From Candidatus Obscuribacterales bacterium (GTDB lineage Bacteria; Cyanobacteriota; Vampirovibrionia; Obscuribacterales; Obscuribacteraceae), in contig JAIETZ010000002.1 of NCBI GenBank assembly GCA_019744775.1, forward strand, positions 434,001 to 498,000: 64,000 bases of DNA, read 5' to 3'. Numbering within the stretch: position 1 is the stretch's first letter; every line of letters begins with the position of its first letter. The notes under the pieces were generated by a model. It had not been told where the DNA came from and did not search any database. It was given only the letters and a program-made list of their open reading frames with translations. The translations under genes were made by a program, and so were the position numbers. Below are positions 43,575 to 52,150 of this stretch, in pieces.

Positions 43575-44522
43575 ATGGTCACAGTGGAAACCTTACCTAA
43601 AAATCTCGATGCCAAACTGGCAGAGCTTGTGGCGAGCATCAATAGGGTTCTTGTCGGGCAGTCGCGTTCCATTCACCTTGCCGTCACAGCATTTCTAGCA
43701 GGGGGACACGTCCTTTTGGAGGACGTCCCGGGGGTTGGAAAGACCCTTTTGGCAAAGACTTTAGCCCGGTCTGTGGCAGCCAACTTTACCCGCGTACAGT
43801 GTACGCCAGACCTATTACCTTCGGACATTTCCGGCGTGAGCATCTATAGCCAGAAGGAAGGCACATTTAATTTCGTGCCTGGACCAATTTTTACGAACAT
43901 TCTGCTGGCAGATGAAATCAACCGCGCCACTCCACGCACACAGTCAAGCTTGCTGGAAGCGATGGAAGAAAGGCAAGTGACGATAGACGGAGAAACGCGA
44001 GAATTACCTGAGTTGTTTTTCGTGATTGCCACGCAAAACCCGATTGAATATCACGGCACATTCCCGTTGCCTGAAGCGCAGATCGATAGATTCATGCTTT
44101 GCCTGTCGTTGGGATATCCTAAGCCCGATGAAGAAGTAACAATGCTTGAGAAGACATTGCAACCGGATGCTTTCTCAGCAACACCGGTATTAACACAAGA
44201 AGAAGTATTACAAGCCAGACGGTTAGTCAACAAAGTGTTTGTTGACGAGTCAATTCAACGCTATATCGTCGATCTTGTTAATGCCACCAGACACAATTCA
44301 CACATCGTCCTTGGCGTAAGTCCTCGCGGCAGCCAATTGATGATGCGTGCGGCACAGGCAACGGCGCTGCTTAGCGGGCGCAACTTCGTCAAACCGGACG
44401 ACGTCAAACTCTTAGCCCCATCAGTGTTAGGTCACCGCATCATTCCTCGGCAAAAAGACAACAAGGTTAGCCATGCTGAAATCATTGATCAAATCATTGA
44501 ACAGGTTGCGGTCCCTATCTAG
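43575..44522 (+). CDS. MoxR-family AAA+ ATPase
   Basis: A 315-residue chaperone-type ATPase. Walker A is EDVPGVGKTLLAKTLA, Walker B NILLADEINRATPRTQSSLL, sensor 1 VIATQNPIEYHGTFPLPEAQ, and the arginine finger region LPEAQIDRFMLCL. ATG at 43575, with AGGAG five bases upstream, gives the normal N-terminus (MVTVETLPKNLDAKL). MoxR ATPases sit beside DUF58 and transglutaminase genes and are thought to remodel or assemble their membrane partners. Its 3' end overlaps the DUF58 gene by 50 bp if that gene begins at ATG 44473. Confidence 0.95.
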   Translation: MVTVETLPKNLDAKLAELVASINRVLVGQSRSIHLAVTAFLAGGHVLLEDVPGVGKTLLAKTLARSVAANFTRVQCTPDLLPSDISGVSIYSQKEGTFNFVPGPIFTNILLADEINRATPRTQSSLLEAMEERQVTIDGETRELPELFFVIATQNPIEYHGTFPLPEAQIDRFMLCLSLGYPKPDEEVTMLEKTLQPDAFSATPVLTQEEVLQARRLVNKVFVDESIQRYIVDLVNATRHNSHIVLGVSPRGSQLMMRAAQATALLSGRNFVKPDDVKLLAPSVLGHRIIPRQKDNKVSHAEIIDQIIEQVAVPI

Positions 44523-45744
44523 TCAGCCTTCAACCAAACCCGGCGATCGTTTAAGCTATCGTACTTCCGCACGTTTCTTCGTAATGATTATTCTGGCTTC
44601 CGCTCTGTTTTTCATAGCAGGAAACGTAGGTTGCGGCTGGATTTACCTGATGAGCGCATCAGTGCTTGCCTCAGTAATTCTCTCGTGCATATTGCCTTTG
44701 CTGATACTGACAGTTATATCTGTACACCAAACAGCCGGCAACAAAGCAACTGCCGGCCAAAATCTAGTAGTTACCATTCACCTAGGACTACATTCGGCAA
44801 TTGCGCGGCGCATGCCTGTACAATGGTTGCGAGTTAAGTACTTATTTCCTGGTGGCAAGCTGATCAACAAGCCGCTCTTTATCGAGTCTTTGCTTAACAA
44901 CGCCAACATTCCCTGGGTCATTCGAGATTTGAAACGGGGCGTGTTCAATTTGGGCACCGTGGAAATTGAGACTAGTTTCCCACTGGGATTTGTCTGGTTT
45001 AAACGTCTGGTGACACCGGCAAGCATACAAACCATTACTGTTTATCCACGCGTCGTGCCAATCGAGGGATTTTTCCTTTACAGATTGCCTCACTCGGCCG
45101 CCGGCGCTGCCGGCTCCTCACGTTCTAACAGATCAACAAGGGCATCAACTTTCACTCGCGGCATAAGAGAATATGTTCGCGGAGACAGCCCAAGACATGT
45201 TCACTGGCGCTCAAGCGCCAAACTCGGCCAATTGATGGTGCGCGAATACGAAACCGAAGGACTGCCAATATTCGATGTAGCAATCGACTTACAAGCACCG
45301 TGGCAATCAGAAGAGCAATTCGAGCTGGCAGTCACTGCCTGCGCGTCACTTTTGACGCTAGGAATGCAGTTAGGCACATCGCCACAACTAACGATACTAC
45401 CCGAGCGTGCATACGAAGAATTGAATCTTCCGGCATTACCTGCAGGATTGAGCACACAAATGGAGGTTTTGGCACGGATAACGTCGATGAAACCAGCTAC
45501 TCGTTCACAAGGACGTCATCCATTTGAAAGAACGGCCTTTGACAGCGAACGTACGCTAGTCTTAGTTAGTCCATCAGGCTTCGAAGAACAGCCACGCAAC
45601 AATTTATATCTCATTGAAGTCGGTTCTATAACAACAGAAAACGGTCCTCACAAACCGGACCTCAGCACAACAATTTCAACTACAGTACTGCACCGCGCCA
45701 GTCGATCTTTGATATTCAACGCGGACGATCTCTCCAACCTATAG
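44473..45744 (+). CDS. DUF58 (vWA-like) membrane protein
   Basis: A 423-residue protein with two N-terminal transmembrane helices (about 33-80) and a DUF58 core: FTRGIREYVRGDSPRHVHWR followed by SSAKLGQLMVREYETEGLPI, the family signature. DUF58 is a degenerate vWA-type fold and a usual partner of MoxR. ATG at 44473 implies a 50-bp overlap with moxR; later in-frame TTG codons near 44494-44506 would shorten the overlap but have no clear ribosome site. The transglutaminase gene begins 7 bp after its stop. Confidence 0.9.
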   Translation: MLKSLIKSLNRLRSLSSQPSTKPGDRLSYRTSARFFVMIILASALFFIAGNVGCGWIYLMSASVLASVILSCILPLLILTVISVHQTAGNKATAGQNLVVTIHLGLHSAIARRMPVQWLRVKYLFPGGKLINKPLFIESLLNNANIPWVIRDLKRGVFNLGTVEIETSFPLGFVWFKRLVTPASIQTITVYPRVVPIEGFFLYRLPHSAAGAAGSSRSNRSTRASTFTRGIREYVRGDSPRHVHWRSSAKLGQLMVREYETEGLPIFDVAIDLQAPWQSEEQFELAVTACASLLTLGMQLGTSPQLTILPERAYEELNLPALPAGLSTQMEVLARITSMKPATRSQGRHPFERTAFDSERTLVLVSPSGFEEQPRNNLYLIEVGSITTENGPHKPDLSTTISTTVLHRASRSLIFNADDLSNL

Positions 45745-45751
45745 AGACAAC

Positions 45752-48088
45752 ATGAGCCAGCCACGATCACCAATTGAAGACTCCCTTAGTTTCAGAACTA
45801 TTACTGCAGCTATGGCTATGGTTGGTATTTTGGCGGCCAGCCAATTGGCCAATACGCCACCGGGTCTGACCCTTTTTGGCATAGCAGGCACAATCATTGG
45901 CAGTTTTGTCAGCTATACAAGACGACACAAGCGCAACACCTGGATAAAGTGGGCAATTATTTTGGGCATTCTCATTGTCTTTGCCTCATTCATAGAAGAG
46001 ATTCTCTATCGAATCAAACTAAACGTAGCCGATGCCAGAGAACCTCTGACAAACATGCTCATCGCCCTACAGGCACTGCACTGCTTCGACTTGCCAACAA
46101 GGCGAAGCTTGAATGTTTCGGCTCTTGTCGGACTGACACTGGTAACATCGGCTGCCACCTTAAGTCGAGATCTCACATTCGCCTTGTATGTGGTGGCATT
46201 TATGGCCTTCGGCACCTATATGTTTTATCTCGACTGCCTGTCCCGTTCGACAGAACACGCCATTCAAAGTCAATCGGTGAGTATGCTCGGCAAAGATACA
46301 CTCTTTGGATTGTCGCTGCCAAACAAATACTCCAAAATCGCTATGCTCTCCACCATTCCGCTTTTGAGCATAGGGCTTTTCCTATGTATTCCTAAATTCA
46401 ACCTCGGACTGATGCACAACATTCGATTGTCGTTGCCTTTTACACTCCGCTTACCAAGCGCAGACAGAATCTACAATCCACTGCTTACACACCATCGCCG
46501 AGCCGATGGCAGTCTCGAAGTAAATCCGCTTGCCTACTATGGCTTTTCACAGCAGCTCGATCTGAATTATCGCGGACTCCTCTCTGATCAGGTCGTCGTG
46601 CGCGTAGGCAGCCGTGCGGGACATTACTGGAGAGGAATGGCGTTTGACAGGTACGATGGTCACCGTTGGACCATGAGCAGACCAAATGCCACCATTACCA
46701 GAGTCGCGGGCGAAAGCTCGGCAATTGTGCTCTCGTCTCTGCCTTTCTTGTCTTTTCCGTCACGAACTCGTTCACAAGACACAGGACAAGTTTTCTATCT
46801 CGAATCAGATCAACCTAATCTAATTCTGGCTGCAGCCGTACCATATCAACTGTATTTCCCATCCGGCAACATAGCGGTTGACGAATACGGTTCATTGCGC
46901 AGTCCGTCGGTGATGGAACATGACACAATGTACACGGTATTTTCACTGGTGCCCAATTTCAACATAAGCCAATTGCGAAAAATGAGCGAGCTCAACGAAG
47001 AAGCCGCTCAGCGCATCAACAAAAGGTACTCAAACTATTTAAGACTGCCTGTCAATCTGCCGGACAAAGTCAGAGCACTAGCAGCAGAAGTAGTGGGCGA
47101 GTCAGGCAACAGCTTCGTCAAAGCGGAACGCATTAACTATTTCCTCCAGCGAACCTACAAATACAATCTGAAAATACCACCAACCGACGAGCAGAAAGAC
47201 GTGGTCACCGACTTTTTATTCGACCAGAAAGAAGGTTACTGTGAACACTTTGCCTCCGCATTTGTTGTCCTTTGTCGCACTCAAGGAATTCCGGCCAGAC
47301 TGGTAACGGGCTTTACACCAGGTGAGTACAATCCATTTACCGGACTATGGGAAGTGAAAATGTTGGATGCCCATGCTTGGGCGGAAGTCTTTATTCCTAC
47401 TGTCGGCTGGATGCCCTTTGATCCTACACCAGGCGGTCCGTTGCCAGGCTTGCCGGAGGTAAAAAGCTCATCGCCAGGCAACTATTTATTGGATCAACTC
47501 GCATCGTTCACACAAAAGTTGATTGATTTACCACAGGTAAAAGCACTCCTCAACTCGATAGGTACGGCGTTATCGAAACTACTGGTACCAGTAGCAATTG
47601 CTTTCGGTCCTATCATTCACTGGTTGGCGAAGACTCTGTGGCCGGTTGCTTCGGCACTTTCGGTTGCCCTTATGGCTTCGCTTTTCTACCAAATGTATAA
47701 GCGTGGTCAGACGAACAAGCAGCTCAAGTCGGCAGCCAAATCTTCAGACTACCGTCTTGCCACTCGCGATTACCTGCAAGTATTGGGCGATCTGGAGAAA
47801 TTAAAAGTTCGCCGCTCACCTTCCGACACAGCCGACGAACTATCAGATAAAGTTCGTGCGGCGCAACCTTTTGTTGCCGCTGAAGATCTACCGAAATTAA
47901 TAGATGACTTTGCAAATGACTACTCAGAAAGCCGTTTCGGGACGCCTGATAACATGAAGGATTTAGCACCTCTGGCAGGCGAGATTCATCAACAAGTCGT
48001 GCAAAACCTAGCCCAACGGCGGTTCCTGGCATTATCAGCCAAAGGGAAAACGCCCTCAAAGCCAACAAATATGTCCAAAAATGATTAA
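45752..48088 (+). CDS. TgpA-like membrane transglutaminase
   Basis: A 778-residue protein. About six or seven N-terminal helices (about 15-215, the DUF3488 region) precede a periplasmic transglutaminase core with KEGYCEHFASAFVVLCRTQG (Cys), VKMLDAHAWAEVFIP (His) and GWMPFDPTPGGP (Asp). A further helix (about 615-650) and a C-terminal cytoplasmic DUF4129-like segment (about 660-760) follow. TgpA is essential in Pseudomonas aeruginosa, but its substrate is not settled. It completes the MoxR-DUF58-transglutaminase set, transcribed as one unit. No defects in the triad. Confidence 0.92.
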   Translation: MSQPRSPIEDSLSFRTITAAMAMVGILAASQLANTPPGLTLFGIAGTIIGSFVSYTRRHKRNTWIKWAIILGILIVFASFIEEILYRIKLNVADAREPLTNMLIALQALHCFDLPTRRSLNVSALVGLTLVTSAATLSRDLTFALYVVAFMAFGTYMFYLDCLSRSTEHAIQSQSVSMLGKDTLFGLSLPNKYSKIAMLSTIPLLSIGLFLCIPKFNLGLMHNIRLSLPFTLRLPSADRIYNPLLTHHRRADGSLEVNPLAYYGFSQQLDLNYRGLLSDQVVVRVGSRAGHYWRGMAFDRYDGHRWTMSRPNATITRVAGESSAIVLSSLPFLSFPSRTRSQDTGQVFYLESDQPNLILAAAVPYQLYFPSGNIAVDEYGSLRSPSVMEHDTMYTVFSLVPNFNISQLRKMSELNEEAAQRINKRYSNYLRLPVNLPDKVRALAAEVVGESGNSFVKAERINYFLQRTYKYNLKIPPTDEQKDVVTDFLFDQKEGYCEHFASAFVVLCRTQGIPARLVTGFTPGEYNPFTGLWEVKMLDAHAWAEVFIPTVGWMPFDPTPGGPLPGLPEVKSSSPGNYLLDQLASFTQKLIDLPQVKALLNSIGTALSKLLVPVAIAFGPIIHWLAKTLWPVASALSVALMASLFYQMYKRGQTNKQLKSAAKSSDYRLATRDYLQVLGDLEKLKVRRSPSDTADELSDKVRAAQPFVAAEDLPKLIDDFANDYSESRFGTPDNMKDLAPLAGEIHQQVVQNLAQRRFLALSAKGKTPSKPTNMSKND

Positions 48089-48153
48089 TACCTGCCATTT
48101 TCAGGTAAATAGAAAGCATGAGTACTCTCAGCTTCTAAACCAGGGACAAGGTT

Positions 48154-49431
48154 ATGGTTCAACAGATAAGAACACAGCAACAGGAATTCGTTCCACCCTA
48201 TCCAAATACTATTGAGGATACAGGGCTCAAACAAGGCTTTTTGGAAGAACTGCTGCTCAAGGACATTTACCTGGTCAACTACGCACTCGGGCGCGAAATT
48301 GCTGCCCGTACGATGTTGCCTTTCAAGCTCATCGAGGAGCTTTTGGAGTCACTCAAGAAGCAAATGCTCATTGAAGTACGCACCGCCGGTGGTTTGGCTG
48401 ACTATGAATACACACCCACCGAAAAGGGACGCGACAGAGCACGTACTGCTTTTGACTACAACTCCTATGTTGGTGCTTGCCCTGTACCATGGAGCACCTA
48501 CATCGAGTCAGTTAAAGCGCAAACAATTAGAAGAGAAGCGGTTACACCACGTGACTTGGAAGTAGCTTTCTCCGATATCATGATCAGCCGCAAGACAATT
48601 AACGCCATCGGTCCGGCCATCAACGCCGGTCGTGGTATGTTCCTCTTCGGTGAAGCCGGCAATGGAAAAACATCAATTGCTGAACGTATTGTACGCAGCT
48701 TTAAAGGTCACATCTTCATTCCACACGCTGTGGAAATTGATGGACAAATCATTCGTGTTTATGATGATCACAGCCACCAGGAAGTCTCACCGGGCAACTA
48801 CCCGGCAGACTACGATCACCGCTGGGTAAGAATTCAACGTCCATGCGTAGTCGTCGGTGGTGAACTTACAATCGACATGCTTGAGTTACAGTACGACTAC
48901 ACAACCAAACTCTACGAAGCGCCAATTCAGCTCAAGTCCAATTGCGGCTTGCTCCTAATAGACGACTTTGGTCGACAGAGAATTGACCACAAATCACTAC
49001 TCAACCGTTGGATTGTACCTCTGGAAAAACGCGTCGACTACTTGACCATGCACACAGGCAAGAAATTGGAAATTCCATTCGAGCAGTTGATTGTATTTTC
49101 AACAAACTTGAATCCGTCGGATCTCGTTGACGAGGCATTTCTAAGACGTATTCCGTACAAGATTCACATTACGAACCCTACAGAAGACGAATTCAAATGG
49201 ATCTTCTTGCAGTACTGCCAGAAGACCGGCGTGCCATACAATGAAGAAGCCGTCAACTACTTAATCGAGACACAGTACAGAAGCGGCAAGCGCCAGATGC
49301 GCTGCTGTCACCCACGCGACGTGATCGACCAGGTAATCAACCTCTGCTCCTTCCTGCAAGCACCACCACGTCTTTCACGTGAATACCTAGACCACGCCTG
49401 CGCCGTCTACTTCGCGGCGATGGGCAAATAG
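48154..49431 (+). CDS. AAA-type ATPase with N-terminal winged-helix region
   Basis: A 425-residue protein. Residues about 25-110 look like a winged-helix or helical domain (LLLKDIYLVNYALGREIAAR, ADYEYTPTEKGRDRARTAF). The ATPase has Walker A FLFGEAGNGKTSIAERIV, Walker B CGLLLIDDFGRQRID, and a sensor region LIVFSTNLNPSDLVDEAFLR with RRIPYKI. An insertion rich in His/Asp (DDHSHQEVSPGNYPADYDHR) is notable. Similar ATPases of unknown role occur in delta-proteobacteria and cyanobacteria, often near secretion or motility loci. It follows the transglutaminase gene by 65 bp with GGGACAAGG upstream and may be co-transcribed. Function unassigned. Confidence 0.75.
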   Translation: MVQQIRTQQQEFVPPYPNTIEDTGLKQGFLEELLLKDIYLVNYALGREIAARTMLPFKLIEELLESLKKQMLIEVRTAGGLADYEYTPTEKGRDRARTAFDYNSYVGACPVPWSTYIESVKAQTIRREAVTPRDLEVAFSDIMISRKTINAIGPAINAGRGMFLFGEAGNGKTSIAERIVRSFKGHIFIPHAVEIDGQIIRVYDDHSHQEVSPGNYPADYDHRWVRIQRPCVVVGGELTIDMLELQYDYTTKLYEAPIQLKSNCGLLLIDDFGRQRIDHKSLLNRWIVPLEKRVDYLTMHTGKKLEIPFEQLIVFSTNLNPSDLVDEAFLRRIPYKIHITNPTEDEFKWIFLQYCQKTGVPYNEEAVNYLIETQYRSGKRQMRCCHPRDVIDQVINLCSFLQAPPRLSREYLDHACAVYFAAMGK

Positions 49432-49436
49432 CCAGC

Positions 49437-50099
49437 TTACAACGACAACGCAGAAAGAAGACTTGCCGCCGGCAGCGCGCCTGCACGTAGCACTCTAGGC
49501 TCTGTCCCGCTTACATCGATAATGGTCGATTCCGTGCCAGCCGGAGGCTCGCCGCAATCCGGCATCAGGTAATCTACCTTATCCGAAAGCGAAGCAATTA
49601 CCTCAGCCATTACCTTCGGAGTGGGTGCACCCGACAAGTTGGCGCTTGTGCTGGCAACAGCGCCATTGGGCAGCAATGCCAACAACGCGCGCAAGGCGCC
49701 ATGCTCAGGTACTCGCACGCCAACAGTAGTCCCGCCACTCATAATTTCCTTAGGCACGCCAACAGTAGTCCCGCCACTCATAATTTCCTTAGGCACGCGC
49801 GCAGACGCCTTTGCTACGATAGTCAGTGCCCCCGGCCAAAACTTCTCGCCAAGTGTCTGTACAACTTCTTGCGCTCCGTCAATAAACGGCAGTATCGACT
49901 TCGTATCACTAGCAAGAATAATCAGCGGCTTCGAGCGGTCGCGACCTTTCAATTCATAGATACGCTCAATACCATTGAGTCTGTCCAAGCGACAGACAAG
50001 TCCGTAAGTCGTATCCGTCGGAACGACAATAACGCCATTGTCTCGCGACAGACATTCAACTGCCATTGCTTCTTCAATTTCGTATTTGGATGGACCCAT
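49437..50099 (-). CDS. tsaC: Threonylcarbamoyl-AMP synthase (YrdC/Sua5) with 13-residue duplication
   Basis: A 220-residue enzyme making threonylcarbamoyl-AMP for t6A modification of tRNAs. The YrdC domain has VVPTDTTYGLVCRLDR, IYELKGRDRSKPLIIL with the KxR ligands, and NGAVASTSANLSGAPTP with SxN. The segment PKEIMSGGTTVGV occurs twice in tandem, encoded by an exact 39-bp duplication, and precedes RVPEHGALRALL where relatives have a single copy; without it the length would be a normal 207. ATG 50099 has GAGG seven bases upstream and overlaps comEC by 26 bp. Whether the enlarged loop still allows activity is unknown. Confidence 0.93.
   Translation of the reverse strand: MGPSKYEIEEAMAVECLSRDNGVIVVPTDTTYGLVCRLDRLNGIERIYELKGRDRSKPLIILASDTKSILPFIDGAQEVVQTLGEKFWPGALTIVAKASARVPKEIMSGGTTVGVPKEIMSGGTTVGVRVPEHGALRALLALLPNGAVASTSANLSGAPTPKVMAEVIASLSDKVDYLMPDCGEPPAGTESTIIDVSGTEPRVLRAGALPAASLLSALSL
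49716..49793. repeat. Exact 39-bp tandem duplication inside tsaC
   Basis: 49716-49754 and 49755-49793 are identical over 39 bases, followed by the first five bases of a third copy (CACGC). The unit is a multiple of three, so the frame is kept. Perfect identity implies recent origin. Confidence 0.95.
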
Positions 50100-52077
50100 T
50101 TAAAGCCTCAAAAACCAAACTCTCGCCAGCGCGTTTGGCTATTTTAACGCAACTTGGCAGCTTTCTTGCCATTGCCAACTCTGCCTTTTTGCTAATGCCA
50201 CGATCTAAAACGAGCCAAACCGTCTTGCAACGCTCAAGGCACCTACCAAATTGCTCATTTGCCAAAAGTCCATTTACAAGATAACTAAATCGCGCACCCT
50301 TGAGACAAACTATTAGCGAGTCAATTCCCTCATCTGTGAACTTTGCCTCTCCAACGTTATGTTCATCGATTCTTACAACAGTTGTTTTGCCCTGCGGAAT
50401 AAATATCGATTCGCCTTTATCCGCGCAAAAAATTCGACAACCATGATAGAGCAGAAATCTTTTCAAGGACGGCAACTCTGTGTCTCCCAGCACATGCGCA
50501 TTATGATCAGGCTCAAGTACAGCCACTGCATTTTTGAAAAGCACAATTACTACGCTGGAAGAAGCCGGGTGCCAGCCAAGCAGACCGATTGCCAGAATTA
50601 CCATACACGTAGATTGTATACGCCAACGACCGATTTTAAGAGTGCAAAGAAAAAGCCCAAAAGCGAAATAGTAAAAGATGAGGCACGAAATGCTTGGCGC
50701 TCCCAAGACGAGCTTGGCTTGTTCAAACGACGCCATGTACTTGACACAAATCAGAATGGCCGTCAACGGAAACCAAATAATTTTGTCCATAATCCAAATA
50801 ACACCACCAAGCCAACCTACTAGTTGATTGACTAAAACAAGCAACGACGAGGCAAATCCGCATAGCGTGACTAAATGCACCAGCGGAGCCACAAGGAGAT
50901 TTGCCGGCAAGAAGAACAATCCCAAGCACCAAAAATAATACAGCTGCAAGGGCAGCACACCCATCTGAGCAATGATAATTACCGAGACAGCTTCAGCAAT
51001 ACCAAAATAATTTCTCGTCTGAAATAATGCACGTCGCAACGGCTCAACACCGCAAATAATTGCCGTCGTTGCAATATACGATAGTTGAAAACCCACGTCG
51101 GCAATACACATCGGATCAAGAACTATCGCAGCCACAATTGCCACCGACAAAGCAATCGGCATAGACGCCTGGCGACAGCATGAGCGATACAAAAGCAAAA
51201 CACACAACATAAGCGCCGAACGCAAAACTGACGGTGACGGTCCAGCCATGACCACAAAAGACAGCATAGTAGCAAAGCAAGCAATATTTCCGAGCCATGT
51301 CGAATTTACCGCCAGTCGCACAAGAAACAACGTACAGCCTGTGACAATTGTCAGATTGAATCCGGAAGCAGCCAACACATGCGAAAGACCAACATCACGA
51401 AATTGTCTGGTCAATTCATTAGGCAAATTGACTGCCCGATCGCCAATGACCATTGAAGTAAGCAGCGCGCCTTCCGTATCGCCCAGATATTTACGATGAG
51501 TGGCAACCAAATTCTTGCGCGAATTCTCGACGGACTCTTTCAACTGATCCCACCAACTATGCTCAGAATTAACCACGCGCAAATCGTTAGCAAGCCAGCC
51601 ACTTTGCTGAGCACCGTACTTACGCAAATATGTCGTTCGATTAAAATCCCAAGGCTGGCAAGATTGCGGCCTGTCCAAAAGCACCTTTGCTTCAATACTG
51701 TCGCCGACATGCAAATTGAATTTACCGGAAAAACGTATCAAATATCGCCCAGTCGAACTGCTAACCACAATCTGCGAACAATTGGCTGACTCTGCAGGCG
51801 GCTCTTCTACAACTCCTCGAACGAATACGCAACTACTGTCCACGTGAGGCTTTACTTGTCGCACATTTGCATACGACCAAAACAGCAGAGGAATTGATCC
51901 AAGAATAATCGCCGCCTTCCAACTGCGACACAAAAGCCCCAGGGCAGCACCTGTCAAGATAGCAATCGCCACAAAGAAAAATGGCGCTGCCAAACTAGAA
52001 AGTGCGGCTCCGGCGACCGCCAGAAGCGCCATGAGCACGACTAGTTGCCTATAGACTAATTGTCTAACGTCAGGCAT
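50074..52077 (-). CDS. comEC: ComEC/Rec2-type DNA-uptake channel protein
   Basis: A 667-residue polytopic membrane protein. N-terminal helices and an OB-like DUF4131 domain (about 70-160, SCVFVRGVVEEPPAESANCS) lead into the Competence domain with the signature GLSHVLAASGFNLTIVTGCT and GPSPSVLRSALMLCVLLLYR. The C-terminal 150 residues follow FKNAVAVLEPDHN but show no HxHxDH, so the metallo-beta-lactamase nuclease half found in many ComEC proteins is degenerate or missing. It should form the inner-membrane channel for single-stranded DNA. The GGGGGG ribosome site is buried in the terminator of the preceding gene. Its end overlaps tsaC. Confidence 0.85.
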   Translation of the reverse strand: MPDVRQLVYRQLVVLMALLAVAGAALSSLAAPFFFVAIAILTGAALGLLCRSWKAAIILGSIPLLFWSYANVRQVKPHVDSSCVFVRGVVEEPPAESANCSQIVVSSSTGRYLIRFSGKFNLHVGDSIEAKVLLDRPQSCQPWDFNRTTYLRKYGAQQSGWLANDLRVVNSEHSWWDQLKESVENSRKNLVATHRKYLGDTEGALLTSMVIGDRAVNLPNELTRQFRDVGLSHVLAASGFNLTIVTGCTLFLVRLAVNSTWLGNIACFATMLSFVVMAGPSPSVLRSALMLCVLLLYRSCCRQASMPIALSVAIVAAIVLDPMCIADVGFQLSYIATTAIICGVEPLRRALFQTRNYFGIAEAVSVIIIAQMGVLPLQLYYFWCLGLFFLPANLLVAPLVHLVTLCGFASSLLVLVNQLVGWLGGVIWIMDKIIWFPLTAILICVKYMASFEQAKLVLGAPSISCLIFYYFAFGLFLCTLKIGRWRIQSTCMVILAIGLLGWHPASSSVVIVLFKNAVAVLEPDHNAHVLGDTELPSLKRFLLYHGCRIFCADKGESIFIPQGKTTVVRIDEHNVGEAKFTDEGIDSLIVCLKGARFSYLVNGLLANEQFGRCLERCKTVWLVLDRGISKKAELAMARKLPSCVKIAKRAGESLVFEALNGSIQIRN

Positions 52078-52110
52078 AAAAACCCCCCACTATAAATACG
52101 TAAAAGTGGG
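52078..52110 (-). terminator. Terminator/RBS-overlapping hairpin before comEC
   Basis: On the minus strand CCCACT...AGTGGG (52110-52105 with 52091-52086) is followed by GGG and TTTTT directly before the comEC ATG. The G-run that would serve as comEC's ribosome site adjoins and overlaps the stem. Confidence 0.55.
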
Positions 52111-52150
52111 AAATTAGTTCAATTCAGAAGTTGTCAGTGTCAGCTACCAA

